From DASYRM01 sp036004405 (lineage in GTDB: Bacteria > Acidobacteriota > Vicinamibacteria > Vicinamibacterales > UBA2999), in NCBI GenBank assembly GCA_036004405.1, contig DASYRM010000066.1:1-29048 (forward strand): a DNA stretch of 29,048 nt. The letters are read 5' to 3'. Numbering within the stretch: the stretch's first letter is position 1; every line of letters begins with the position of its first letter. The notes beneath the pieces were generated by a model. The model was given only the letters and a program-made list of their open reading frames with translations. It was not told where the DNA came from and ran no database searches. Made by a program: the position numbers and the translations under genes. Shown in pieces: positions 8,659 to 16,067 of this stretch.

Positions 8659-9214
8659 CCGACGGATCCCCAATCAGCCGCCGCATCCGGAACATGTAGT
8701 CGGCGCTCGAGACGAGCGTGAGCGCCAGCGACAGCCAGACGCCCGCGGTAACCACGATGGATTCCTCGGCGCGGTAGTTGTAGAACATCACCGCAATCGA
8801 CGTCAGGATGAACGTGGCAGTGGTCAGCTTGCCGAGCAGCGACGGCGTGAAGGTCCGCGGTCCCACGGCGAGGTTGACGATGGCCACCACCACGACGATC
8901 ACGATGTCGCGGCTGATCACCAGAATCGTCAGCCACAGCGGCAGGTGGTTCTTCAGCGGAATCGCCGGAATGGTCAGGACGATGAAGGTGGTGACGAGCA
9001 GGAGCTTGTCGGCCATCGGGTCCAGCCAGGCCCCAAGACTGGTGCGCTGCCCCGCCCGGCGCGCGATCAGCCCGTCGAGGGCATCGGTGAGCCCCGCGAC
9101 CATGAAGGCGACGAGCGCCGCCCCCAGCATGCCGTAGACCACCAGGATGACGAAGAGCGGCACGATCAGGATCCGAAGAATCGTCAGCTGGTTGGCCAGC
9201 GTCAGGTTCCGCAT
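8636..9214 (-). CDS. pgsA: CDP-alcohol phosphatidyltransferase, PgsA-like
   Basis: A 192-residue multi-span membrane enzyme with the complete CDP-alcohol phosphotransferase signature D-G-x2-A-R-x8-G-x3-D-x3-D in DALDGLIARRAGQRTSLGAWLDPMADK (44-70). The opening NLTLANQLTILRILIVPLFV is typical of CDP-diacylglycerol-glycerol-3-phosphate 3-phosphatidyltransferase, the committed step to phosphatidylglycerol and cardiolipin. The symbol is assigned by this resemblance; another CDP-alcohol transferase remains possible. The start ATG follows GAGGAG by about ten bases. The last residues (GGQVGR) are encoded by the CCYACCTG tandem array, so the C-terminal tail is repeat-derived. It is separated from the upstream TPR gene by two hairpins. 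Confidence 0.9.
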   Translation of the reverse strand: MRNLTLANQLTILRILIVPLFVILVVYGMLGAALVAFMVAGLTDALDGLIARRAGQRTSLGAWLDPMADKLLLVTTFIVLTIPAIPLKNHLPLWLTILVISRDIVIVVVVAIVNLAVGPRTFTPSLLGKLTTATFILTSIAVMFYNYRAEESIVVTAGVWLSLALTLVSSADYMFRMRRLIGDPSAGGQVGR

Positions 9215-9275
9215 CTAGCGAGGCTCCTCGGATCGGCGAACACTCAGGCTCCGCCTCCCTAGGCAGTATTCAATT

Positions 9276-9294
9276 GCCCGCCCTTCGGGCGGGC
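9276..9294 (-). repeat. GC-rich hairpin upstream of pgsA
   Basis: GCCCGCCC (9276-9283), loop TTC, then GGGCGGGC (9287-9294). It lies in the 145-bp gap between the TPR gene and pgsA, immediately after a longer inverted repeat in transcript order, with no T-tract. A similar palindrome (GCCCGCC/GGCGGGC) stands at 16068-16086. Confidence 0.65.
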
Positions 9295-9295
9295 G

Positions 9296-9362
9296 TAGAC
9301 GTCCTGAACGGCTGTTCGAGAAGTGAGTCATTCGCGCCCGTTACAGCCGTTCATGACGTCTA
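9296..9362 (-). repeat. 67-nt inverted repeat (20-nt arms, 19 of 20 paired) at the TPR gene end
   Basis: The arms 9296-9315 and 9343-9362 are reverse complements with one mismatch and enclose a 27-nt loop. The TPR/SLH gene's stop codon TAG (9360-9362) is the first three bases of the 3' arm as read on the minus strand. It could be a transcription terminator, part of a structured pgsA leader, or the remnant of a small mobile element with terminal inverted repeats. Confidence 0.65.
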
Positions 9363-10712
9363 ATCGAGAGCCAGCAAGGCTCGCAGGCGGCTGACGGCAC
9401 GGGCCGCGTCGGCGCCCGAGAGGGCGCGCGCCGCATCGAATCGACCGTCGTCGAGCAGCGGCATGGTGCCGGAGGCGACGGCGCTCGCCGCCGCGGCATA
9501 AAGGGGATGCGTCTGCGACACGTCCGCGATCCGCGGATGCTCCTGCAGGTACGGCCGCAGCGCCGGACGGGCCGGCGCCGCCAGCGCCAGCAGGCGCCAC
9601 GAGGCGGCCGCCAGGTCCGCCCGCACGGCCGGCGCCGACGGCTGGAAAGTATGGTTCGGGTACGGCTCCATGACGCCGGTGCCGGTGACCGTCGTAATCC
9701 ACGTCCGCGACCAGTCGTCGCGCAGGTCGGTGATGACGAGCTGCACGGACGGCGCGCCGCGCAGCAGCGCCTCGAACCGTACTCCCAGCAGCGCCGCCAG
9801 ATCGCCGCGCGTGAGCTGCCGCCGGGTTTCGATGTCGCGCACCTCGCCCGGGAGCAGCCCATCGCTCTGGCGTGCGGTCAGCCTGGCCAGCTCGGCGCGG
9901 ATCGACTCGGAGGGATCGAGTAGCAACGCCCGCCGGTAGGTTGCCTCCGCCTCGCGCACCTGCCCCGTCGCCGCGAGCGCCCTGGCCAGCGCCGCCAGTC
10001 CGTCGGCGTCCGAGGGGTCCAGGGAGGCGGCGTGCCGCAAGTCGGCCACCGCCGCGGCGTCGTCGTGCAGCTCTCGCGCGACGGTGGCCCGATCGCGATA
10101 CAGGAACGCGCTCTGCGGCGACGCCTGGATCGCCCTGCCATAGCGCGCGCGGGCTTCGTCGAGGCGCCCCGCGGCGCGCGCTTTGCCCGCGTCGGCCACG
10201 GCCGTGTCCACGACGCGCAGGCGCACGGCATCTGCCCGCCGCTTGACCTCGGCGAGCGACGGGTCGGCGGCCAGCGCGGCGTCGAACGCCGCCAGCGCGT
10301 CGCCGTCCTTCTGCTGGACGAGCAGCGCATGCCCGCGACCGGCCAGCGCCGGTGCAAACGACGGACGCGCGGCGAGCGCGCCGTCGAAGGCGCGAAGCGC
10401 CACGTCCGGGAGCCGGCTCGCCAGCGCGACGTAGCCCTGCACGGTGCGCGCCGCAACCGACGCGGGGGCCAGATCGAGCAACGCGCGCTCCTCGCGTGTG
10501 GCGGCGCGAAGGTCGTTGGCCTGGAGCAGGCGCCACACCTCATCGAGGCGCGTGGCGACGGCCGCCGACTCACGGCGATCGGACGGGAAGACGTACTCGG
10601 GATATGCCTGCGCACCGGGCACGGCGGGCGTGCGCCGGTGGGCGCACGCGCCGGCACAGACGCAGGCGCAGGCAACGGCAACGCACGCCAGCCGGCTCGC
10701 CCGCCGGTTCAT
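9360..10712 (-). CDS. Putative lipoprotein with TPR repeats and two C-terminal SLH-like domains
   Basis: A 450-residue exported protein. The N-terminus has a basic start, a hydrophobic stretch and a lipobox-like CAGAC ending at Cys23. Residues about 55-285 are helical TPR-like pairs with the usual small and large hydrophobic spacing (ALAGRGHALLVQQKDGDALAAFDAAL, LAALARALAATGQVREAEATYRRAL). The C-terminal part resembles S-layer homology domains: LTRGDLAALLG (300-310), then ITDLRDDW (327-334) and GVMEPYPNHTFQPSAP (346-361) with VRADLAAA, followed by a second decayed copy (ADVSQTHPLY to about 448). It is probably an envelope scaffold tethered to the outer membrane and binding peptidoglycan or wall polymer. 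ATG 10712 overlaps the hflX stop by 4 bp. Confidence 0.85.
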   Translation of the reverse strand: MNRRASRLACVAVACACVCAGACAHRRTPAVPGAQAYPEYVFPSDRRESAAVATRLDEVWRLLQANDLRAATREERALLDLAPASVAARTVQGYVALASRLPDVALRAFDGALAARPSFAPALAGRGHALLVQQKDGDALAAFDAALAADPSLAEVKRRADAVRLRVVDTAVADAGKARAAGRLDEARARYGRAIQASPQSAFLYRDRATVARELHDDAAAVADLRHAASLDPSDADGLAALARALAATGQVREAEATYRRALLLDPSESIRAELARLTARQSDGLLPGEVRDIETRRQLTRGDLAALLGVRFEALLRGAPSVQLVITDLRDDWSRTWITTVTGTGVMEPYPNHTFQPSAPAVRADLAAASWRLLALAAPARPALRPYLQEHPRIADVSQTHPLYAAAASAVASGTMPLLDDGRFDAARALSGADAARAVSRLRALLALD

Positions 10713-12001
10713 CGTGCGCTCCGGGCCGCGGGCGGCGGCAGCACGCGCTCCACCAGGCGGCGCGGCACGTCGGCCTCGATCACCGCGCGGCCGTTGGAGG
10801 TGACATGGCTCACCACGCGGCCGAGTCGATACAGACGCGCCATGCGCTGCTGGTCGTCGGCGCTGTCGCTGTCGAACGACACCGTCACGCGCCGGGTGTC
10901 GAGCCCGAGCGCTTCCGTGATGCGATCGAGGAGCGCGCCGACGCCGTCGCCGGTCCGCGCCGAGATGAAGGCCGCGTCCTCGTGGGCCTCGCGCAGACGG
11001 CGGCGCTCGTCGTCGCCCAGCACGTCCACCTTGTTGAACACCGACACCACCGGCGCCTCGGCGGCGCCCACTTCCTCCATCACCCGCTCGACGGCCGCCA
11101 CCTGACGTTCCCACTCGGGGTTGGCGGCGTCCACGACGTGCAGGATCAGATCGGCTTCGACCACCTCCTCGAGCGTGGCGCGAAACGCCGCCACCAGAGC
11201 GTGTGGCAGCCGGTCGATGAACCCGACCGTGTCGGAGAGCAGCAGTTCGCGGGCATCCGGCAGCCGGATCTGCCGGACCAGCGGATCGAGGGTGACGAAG
11301 AGCGCATCCGACGCCACGGCGCGCTCGCCGGTCAGGCGATTGAAGAGCGTCGTCTTGCCGGCGTTCGTGTAGCCCACGAGCGCCACCGTGGGCACGGCGC
11401 GTTTCTCGCGACGCTCGCGCAGCTGCGAGCGCCGCTGCCGCACGTGATCGATCTCGCGCTGCAGGGCGTCGATGCGCGCGCGGATGCGACGGCGGTCGGT
11501 CTCGAGCTTGGTTTCACCAGGTCCCCGCGTGCCGATCCCACCGCCAAGCCGCGACAATGCCGTACTCGATCCCACTAGACGGGGCAACAGATACTTGAGC
11601 TGCGCCAGCTCGACCTGCCGCTTACCCTCGCGCGTCCGCGCGCGGCGCGCAAAGATGTCGAGGATCAGCTGAGTGCGATCGATGACCTTGCATTTCAGCT
11701 CGTCCCCGAGATGACGGAGCTGCGCCGGCGACAGCTCGTTGTCGCAGATCACGACGTCCACGTCCGCCTCAGCACACGCCGCCGCCAGGCTCTGCACCTT
11801 GCCGCGTCCGATGAAGGTGGCGGGGTCGGGGCGCGAGCGCTCCTGTACCGTCGTGAGCACGACGGTGGCGCCGGCCGCGTCGGCCAGTCCCGCCAGCTCG
11901 GCGAGCGACACTTCGGCGTCGGCGCGGCGCGCCGATCCGGTCACCACACTGACGAGCGCGGCGCGCTCGACGGCGGGCGTTGACGTACGACGGTCAGTCA
12001 T
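10709..12001 (-). CDS. hflX: GTPase HflX
   Basis: A 430-residue ribosome-associated GTPase that splits stalled or hibernating 70S ribosomes. The N-terminal HflX domain has DPATFIGRGKVQSL (59-72), ICDNELSPAQLRHL and RTQLILDIFARRART (109-123). The glycine-rich element GGGIGTRGPGETKLETDRR (153-171) precedes a coiled stretch and the G domain: P-loop GYTNAGKTTLFNRL (210-223), DTVGFIDRLPHALVAAFRATLEE (257-279) and NKVD (323-326). All are diagnostic, and the length is normal. The frame is open further upstream, but ATG 12001 gives the conserved N-terminus. It is co-transcribed with the TPR/SLH lipoprotein (ATGA overlap) and divergent from a 44-codon basic ORF. Confidence 0.97.
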   Translation of the reverse strand: MTDRRTSTPAVERAALVSVVTGSARRADAEVSLAELAGLADAAGATVVLTTVQERSRPDPATFIGRGKVQSLAAACAEADVDVVICDNELSPAQLRHLGDELKCKVIDRTQLILDIFARRARTREGKRQVELAQLKYLLPRLVGSSTALSRLGGGIGTRGPGETKLETDRRRIRARIDALQREIDHVRQRRSQLRERREKRAVPTVALVGYTNAGKTTLFNRLTGERAVASDALFVTLDPLVRQIRLPDARELLLSDTVGFIDRLPHALVAAFRATLEEVVEADLILHVVDAANPEWERQVAAVERVMEEVGAAEAPVVSVFNKVDVLGDDERRRLREAHEDAAFISARTGDGVGALLDRITEALGLDTRRVTVSFDSDSADDQQRMARLYRLGRVVSHVTSNGRAVIEADVPRRLVERVLPPPAARSAR

Positions 12002-12059
12002 CAAGTGGGACGATTCAAATGGTAGCGTACAGGCAACGAGGCTCGGCCTCGAACTGCGG

Positions 12060-12194
12060 ATGACCCGGCGCACCAAAACCAAACGCCCCGCCAAGCCTCG
12101 TGTGCCGCTGCCGCGTCAAACCGGCGGCGCGCACGAAGACAAGACCAGGCGGCCGTGGCGGGAGCGGAAACATAGGAAGAAGATCGAGGACTAG
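12060..12194 (+). CDS. Small very basic hypothetical protein (44 aa)
   Basis: Product not recognised. The 44 residues contain roughly 20 Arg, Lys or His and no hydrophobic segment; key stretches are KPRVPLPRQTGGAHEDK and RRPWRERKHRKK. The composition suggests an RNA- or ribosome-binding peptide, but this is inference only. It is transcribed divergently from hflX with 58 bp between the two starts. A short palindrome (12037-12051) lies in that gap. Its stop TAG abuts the G-rich array that ends the convergent MFS gene. The frame is open further upstream through antisense hflX, and no Shine-Dalgarno sequence precedes this ATG, so the start is uncertain and the gene may be spurious. Confidence 0.45.
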   Translation: MTRRTKTKRPAKPRVPLPRQTGGAHEDKTRRPWRERKHRKKIED

Positions 12195-12232
12195 GTCAGG
12201 TGGGCCGGGTGGGTCGGGTGGGTCAGGTGGGT
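12194..12232 (+). repeat. 9-nt G-rich tandem array (GGTCAGGTG type) with G-quadruplex motif
   Basis: Units GGTCAGGTG, GGCCGGGTG, GGTCGGGTG and GGTCAGGTG plus three bases. Within 12202-12231 are six GGG runs spaced by 1-6 nt, which satisfies the usual G-quadruplex rule on the plus strand. The array faces an inverted copy at 12261-12309. Confidence 0.85.
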
Positions 12233-12248
12233 AAGAACGCTTGCTGAT

Positions 12249-13481
12249 TCACGTGTCATCACCTACCTGACCTACCTGACCTACCTGACCTACCTGACCC
12301 ACCTGACCCAGTTCGGCGTCGACCATCAGCCGGCGCACGGTGAACGCCAGGCCGGTCAGTATCACGACGCCGAGGACAAAGACTCCGGTGATGCTGCGCG
12401 CCGCGACGAGGCCGCCGAGCACGGGGCCCACGGCGGTGCCGGTGAGCGAGGCCCCGGTGAGGAATCCGAAGCTGGTGCTGTGGACGTGCCGCGGGATGCT
12501 GGCGCCGGCGGCGGTGAACGCCGCGGTCATCGCCACGCCGACGCCCACGCCCACGAACAAGATGCCGGCCATCAGCGCCCACGCCGCGCTCGACACCGTA
12601 AACCACGCCAGGCCCAGCGCGGCGCTCACGATCGCCGCCGCGATGACGCGGCGCGCCGCCGCGCGCGCCAGCGCGCTGGCGGCGATCTGATGTCCCAACG
12701 CACCGGCCACCGACAAGAGCGAGAACAGCACGCCCACGAACACCGCGGCGCGCGCGTAGCCGAGCGCTTCCACGTGCAGCAGGAGCACCGGGCCGAGGCT
12801 GCGTTCGGTGAGCTGCAGCCCGAAAATCACCCCCATCAGCAGCAGCAGATTGCGAATCGACAGGATCTCGCGCATCGGCACGCGAACCCGCCGCTCGGCT
12901 TCCCGCGCGGGGTGCGATTTCTCGAGATAGAGCACGCTGACGAGCAGAAACGCCAGCCCGTACACCGCGCCCGCCACGAAGAACGAGTTGCGGAGTCCGA
13001 CGGCCTGCGCGAGCACGCCGCCAATCACCGGCCCGACGGCCGGCGCCACGCGCTGCGACGTCTGCACCAGGCCGATCGCATGGGCCATCTTGTCGCGCGG
13101 CGCGGACTCAGCGGCCATCGCGATGGTAAGGGGGCCGTAACCGGCCACCAGCCCCTGCAGCGCCCGCAGCACGAAGAGCTGCCACGGCTGCGTGGCCAGC
13201 CCCATGGCCGTCATCACGAAGACGCAGGAAAAGAGCGAGCGCTGGACCAGGAGCTTGTTGCCAAAGCGGTCGCCAACCCGTCCCCACAACGGGGCGCACG
13301 CCGCCGCCACCGCCGGCGTGACGCCCAGCGTAAAGCCGGTCCACAGCGCCACGCCGCGCGTGTCGTGCACGCCCAGCTCCTGGAAGCGCAGGGCCAGGAA
13401 CGGCATCACCAGCGTGAAGCCGGTGAAGCCCACGAACGACGCCACCATGAGCGCCGCCTGGTTGCGGCGCCAGTCATGCAC
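12249..13481 (-). CDS. MFS multidrug-type exporter (MdtG-like)
   Basis: A 410-residue major facilitator superfamily protein with about 12 hydrophobic segments in the inner membrane, probably a drug/proton antiporter. The opening WRRNQAALMVASFVGFTGFTLVMPFL and the motif-A-like loop GRVGDRFGNKLLVQRSL (residues about 66-82) are typical of MdtG-like DHA1 transporters. The second half repeats the six-span pattern, with VGPVIGGVL and VGPVLGGLV in equivalent places. The start is GTG 13481, which gives the family N-terminus. The tail is odd: residues 389-410 contain five consecutive Gly-Gln-Val triplets encoded by the intergenic 9-nt tandem array. The substrate is unknown. Confidence 0.92.
   Translation of the reverse strand: MHDWRRNQAALMVASFVGFTGFTLVMPFLALRFQELGVHDTRGVALWTGFTLGVTPAVAAACAPLWGRVGDRFGNKLLVQRSLFSCVFVMTAMGLATQPWQLFVLRALQGLVAGYGPLTIAMAAESAPRDKMAHAIGLVQTSQRVAPAVGPVIGGVLAQAVGLRNSFFVAGAVYGLAFLLVSVLYLEKSHPAREAERRVRVPMREILSIRNLLLLMGVIFGLQLTERSLGPVLLLHVEALGYARAAVFVGVLFSLLSVAGALGHQIAASALARAAARRVIAAAIVSAALGLAWFTVSSAAWALMAGILFVGVGVGVAMTAAFTAAGASIPRHVHSTSFGFLTGASLTGTAVGPVLGGLVAARSITGVFVLGVVILTGLAFTVRRLMVDAELGQVGQVGQVGQVGQVGDDT
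12261..12309 (-). repeat. 9-nt tandem array ACCTACCTG x5, inverted relative to 12194-12232
   Basis: Four ACCTACCTG units (12261-12296), one ACCCACCTG (12297-12305) and a partial unit. On the minus strand each unit reads GGTCAGGTR and encodes Gly-Gln-Val in the MFS gene. With the opposite array it can form a long imperfect hairpin around a 28-nt spacer, placed between two convergent gene ends. Confidence 0.88.
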
Positions 13482-13490
13482 GGCCGTACC

Positions 13491-13518
13491 CGAAGCCTGA
13501 AGCCCGAAGCCGAAAGCC
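13491..13518 (+). repeat. Heptamer tandem array (NGAAGCC x4)
   Basis: CGAAGCC, TGAAGCC, CGAAGCC and GAAAGCC fill the gap between the glpX stop (13520) and the MFS start (13481). The unit differs from the other arrays but has the same 7-nt period as those at 3849 and 25327. Confidence 0.8.
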
Positions 13519-13519
13519 G

Positions 13520-14578
13520 TCAGAAGCGGATCTTGACGCCGCTGTCGGCGTTTTCCGCGAGATGGATGCTGTCCACGAAGCGGATGCGGTGCGGGTGCGT
13601 CTGCATCACCAGCGTCACCGTGCGAGTGCCGGCGCCGAAGAAGCGCACGCCCTTCATCAACGTGCCGTCGGTGACGCCGGTGGCGGCAAAGACGATGTTC
13701 TTGCCCGGCGCCAGGTCCTTCGACTTGTAGATGCGCTTGAAGTCGGTGATGCCCATCGAGCGACAGCGAGCCTCGTGCTCGGGGGTGTCCACCACGAGCC
13801 GCGCGTAAATCTCGCCGCCCAGGCAGCGCATGGCCGCGGCCGTGAGCACGCCCTCGGGTGCGCCGCCGATGCCCATCACCGCATGGACGCCGCTGCCGAT
13901 CACCGCGGCGGTGATGCCGGCCGAGAGATCGCCGTCGCCGATCAGCCTGATGCGCGCGCCGGTTTCGCGGATGTCGGCAATCAGCCTCTCGTGCCGCGGC
14001 CGATCGAGCACAATGACCACGAGGTCCTCGACGCGGCGGCCGAGCGACTGGGCGATGGCGCGCAGGTTGAAGCGGACCGGCGCGTCGAGATCGACGACGT
14101 CGCGCGAGCTCGGGCCGACGATCAGCTTCTCCATGTAGAGGTCGGGCGCGTGCAGGAGCCCGCCCCGCTCCGACGCCGCCAGCACCGCCAGCGCGTTGGG
14201 CGTGCCGAGCGCACAGAGGTTGGTGCCCTCGAGCGGATCGACGGCAATGTCCACCTCGGGATGACTCACGGCGGCGCCACCCTTCGCCCCCATCCCGACC
14301 TTCTCGCCGATGTAGAGCATCGGCGCCTCGTCGCGTTCGCCCTCGCCGATCACGATGGTGCCGTCGATCGGCAGCGTGTCCATCTCCTTCCGCATGGCCT
14401 CGACGGCCACCTGGTCGGAGAGCCGCCGGTCGCCCTGCCCCATCGTGTGGGCGCAGGCGATGGCCGCCTGTTCGACCACGCGGATGAAGTCGAGCGAGAG
14501 GTCGGAATCGAGATAGGAATTGACCGCGGCAGCGGCCGGAATGGAGGGGGATGACGTCGTCGAACGGCTGCTGCTCAC
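13520..14578 (-). CDS. glpX: Class II fructose-1,6-bisphosphatase GlpX
   Basis: A 352-residue metal-dependent phosphatase converting fructose 1,6-bisphosphate to fructose 6-phosphate in gluconeogenesis. The GlpX signature is intact: AAIACAHTMGQGDRRLSDQVAVEAMR (38-63), IVIGEGERDEAPMLYIGEKVG (75-95) and VDIAVDPLEGTNLCA (109-123), with the metal and phosphate ligands Glu79, Asp110, Asp114 and Glu117. IGGAPEGVLTAAAMRCLGG follows in the C-terminal half. The GTG start at 14578 follows GGAG by 8 bases. The length is normal. It sits between a methyltransferase and an MFS gene on the same strand and, with glgA at the other end of the window, points to active sugar storage metabolism. Confidence 0.96.
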   Translation of the reverse strand: MSSSRSTTSSPSIPAAAAVNSYLDSDLSLDFIRVVEQAAIACAHTMGQGDRRLSDQVAVEAMRKEMDTLPIDGTIVIGEGERDEAPMLYIGEKVGMGAKGGAAVSHPEVDIAVDPLEGTNLCALGTPNALAVLAASERGGLLHAPDLYMEKLIVGPSSRDVVDLDAPVRFNLRAIAQSLGRRVEDLVVIVLDRPRHERLIADIRETGARIRLIGDGDLSAGITAAVIGSGVHAVMGIGGAPEGVLTAAAMRCLGGEIYARLVVDTPEHEARCRSMGITDFKRIYKSKDLAPGKNIVFAATGVTDGTLMKGVRFFGAGTRTVTLVMQTHPHRIRFVDSIHLAENADSGVKIRF

Positions 14579-14668
14579 TGTACGCGCTCCACGGCCGGCA
14601 GCTCGCAGCGGCTCGGCCTGTCTTTTCGGTACCCTAACAGGTAGTCGGCCTGCATGTTGCGAAGTCCA

Positions 14669-15340
14669 TCAGGCGCCCGCGCCCGCCGCAGGGCCGCCGG
14701 TCTTGCGGAACAGTACCTCGCGCTGCTGGCTTTTCAGCAGGAACTGCTCGGTAATACGCAGCGGCTCGAACATCCGCTGGATGTCGCGATTCTGAAACGG
14801 CTTCTGCTTGCCGCGGGCCGCGGGATACGGCCGGTACTGCAAGTGCGCCTGATCGACGACCACGTGCTTGGTATAGACCGCGGGCAGCGGTTCCTTGGGT
14901 TCGGCCGTGTTGAAGAACGCCAGCACGACCCCTTCGGGCTTGAGCAGACGCACGATCTGGCGCGCCAGCGCGGCCGCCGCGTGCTTGTCGAGATAGTCGA
15001 ACAGATCCCAGCAGAGCACGCCGTCGACGCTGGCGTCCTCCTGCGAGAAGCGTCGGCCGAACTGCGCCGGGAGATCGGGAATGGTTTTTTCCTTGACCGC
15101 GCGGTCGATGTCCTTCGACAGATCCTCGACGATGATCTTGCAGCCGAGGCGCTCGCCGAAGAACGTCACGTTGGAGCCGGTGACCGAGCCGAGGTCGAGC
15201 AGCACGGGAGACGTGCGCCCGTTGAGGCCGGCGATGAACTTCGCCAGCACTTTGGTGGAATGCACGGGCGCCTTTGCGGCGCCCGTGTCGAGATCAGGCT
15301 CGTCCTTGCGACGGCGGGAAAAGAGATCCGAGAAGGCCAC
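14669..15340 (-). CDS. Class I SAM-dependent methyltransferase-like protein
   Basis: A 223-residue protein with the class I methyltransferase order: PVLLDLGSVTGSNVTFFGERLG (45-66) as a SAM-binding glycine motif, IIVEDLSKD as the acidic end of strand 2, VDGVLCWDLFDYLDKHAAAALARQIVRLLKPEGVVLAFF as motif III with its following helix, and a C-terminal RMFEPLRITEQFLLKSQQREVLFRK strand pair. The substrate is unknown. The predicted start is GTG 15340. It lies 41 bp after the bactofilin stop and is probably co-transcribed with it, so a link to envelope or cytoskeletal processes is possible but unproved. Confidence 0.8.
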   Translation of the reverse strand: MAFSDLFSRRRKDEPDLDTGAAKAPVHSTKVLAKFIAGLNGRTSPVLLDLGSVTGSNVTFFGERLGCKIIVEDLSKDIDRAVKEKTIPDLPAQFGRRFSQEDASVDGVLCWDLFDYLDKHAAAALARQIVRLLKPEGVVLAFFNTAEPKEPLPAVYTKHVVVDQAHLQYRPYPAARGKQKPFQNRDIQRMFEPLRITEQFLLKSQQREVLFRKTGGPAAGAGA

Positions 15341-15381
15341 TGCCCATTCTGGATCGGCGGGCAGCCCGCCGGTCGTGGCGC

Positions 15382-15915
15382 TTAGTGCGCGGCGGGCTGA
15401 GCCGCCTGCGCCACGGTCGGCGCGGGCGCGGGCTTGACCGAGCTCGACGTCGACGCCGACGTGGAGCTGGAGCCGCCCTTCTTCTGCATGTCCACGCTGC
15501 CGCGGAAGTGCGCGCCCTCGGCGATGGCCACGCGCGGCGACACGATGTCGCCGTCCACGGAACCGCCGTCGCGGATTTCCACTTTCTCCGACGCGCTGAC
15601 GTTGCCGTTGACCTCGCCCAGCACGATGACCGTCTTGGCGAACACCTGCGCCTTGATGCGGCCGTTCGGACCGATCGTGAGCAGGTGTTCCTTCAGCTCG
15701 ATTTTGCCTTCGACCTGCCCTTCGATCGTGAGGTCCTCACTGCCGCTCAGCTCGCCTTTGATCACTACTGATTTGCCGATGTTCACGAGGTCCCTCTCAA
15801 TCCGCCGGGGCTCGGCCTGCTGGACCGCAGGCACGCTCGGCTGCACGTTGGATGCGACCGGGGCCGCGGGGGTCGGCTGGCTGGTCGGTTTGACCGCTTC
15901 GTCACGCTTCCACAT
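15382..15915 (-). CDS. Bactofilin family cytoskeletal protein
   Basis: A 177-residue bactofilin (DUF583), a polymer-forming scaffold that needs no nucleotide and often localises cell wall or polysaccharide enzymes. A Pro/Ala/Val-rich disordered N-terminus (1-40) leads to the beta-helical core (about 45-143) with repeating short strands: VIKGELSGSEDLTIEGQVEGKIEL, LTIGPNGRIKAQVFAKTVIVLGEVNGNV, VEIRDGGSVDGDIVSPRVAIAEGAHFRGSVDM. A Ser/Thr and Ala/Pro tail follows. ATG 15915 is chosen over a longer frame because GGAGG lies 6 bases before it and the conserved short N-terminus starts MWKR. A sigma-70-like promoter lies upstream on the same strand. Confidence 0.95.
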   Translation of the reverse strand: MWKRDEAVKPTSQPTPAAPVASNVQPSVPAVQQAEPRRIERDLVNIGKSVVIKGELSGSEDLTIEGQVEGKIELKEHLLTIGPNGRIKAQVFAKTVIVLGEVNGNVSASEKVEIRDGGSVDGDIVSPRVAIAEGAHFRGSVDMQKKGGSSSTSASTSSSVKPAPAPTVAQAAQPAAH

Positions 15916-16014
15916 GAAAATCCTCCGCCTGGCGGGATCCGATTCGGTGTCCAGACACCCGCGTACAAGCAACAGATCAGTGATCGGCGAGCTGCTAGGG
16001 GCGAGAGCCCACAG

Positions 16015-16044
16015 AGTATATCGGCCGTTGGAAATTTCTGTCTA
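16015..16044 (-). promoter_or_regulatory. Sigma-70-like promoter for the bactofilin gene
   Basis: On the minus strand TAGACA (16044-16039) and TATACT (16020-16015) are separated by 18 nt, each five of six matches to the -35 and -10 consensus. The predicted start near 16008 gives a leader of about 93 nt before ATG 15915. Confidence 0.45.
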
Positions 16045-16067
16045 GTGACTCTGCAGCTGAGACTTAC

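Noticed and set aside
9296..9362. Insertion sequence with terminal inverted repeats
   Set aside because: Only 67 bp with no transposase, and no target-site duplication was seen flanking the arms, so it is listed as an inverted repeat rather than a mobile element.
8627..12309. CRISPR array
   Set aside because: The repeats have 8-9 nt units with no spacers, no 20-40 nt direct repeats, and no cas genes are present.
12480..13730. A 416-codon plus-strand frame opposite the MFS and glpX genes
   Set aside because: It spans two genuine minus-strand genes and the repeat between them. Its composition is dominated by His, Arg, Ala and Gly.
13503..14578. Possible second glpX start further downstream
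   Set aside because: The only internal Met codons fall inside conserved motifs. GTG 14578 has a GGAG site and gives the usual length.
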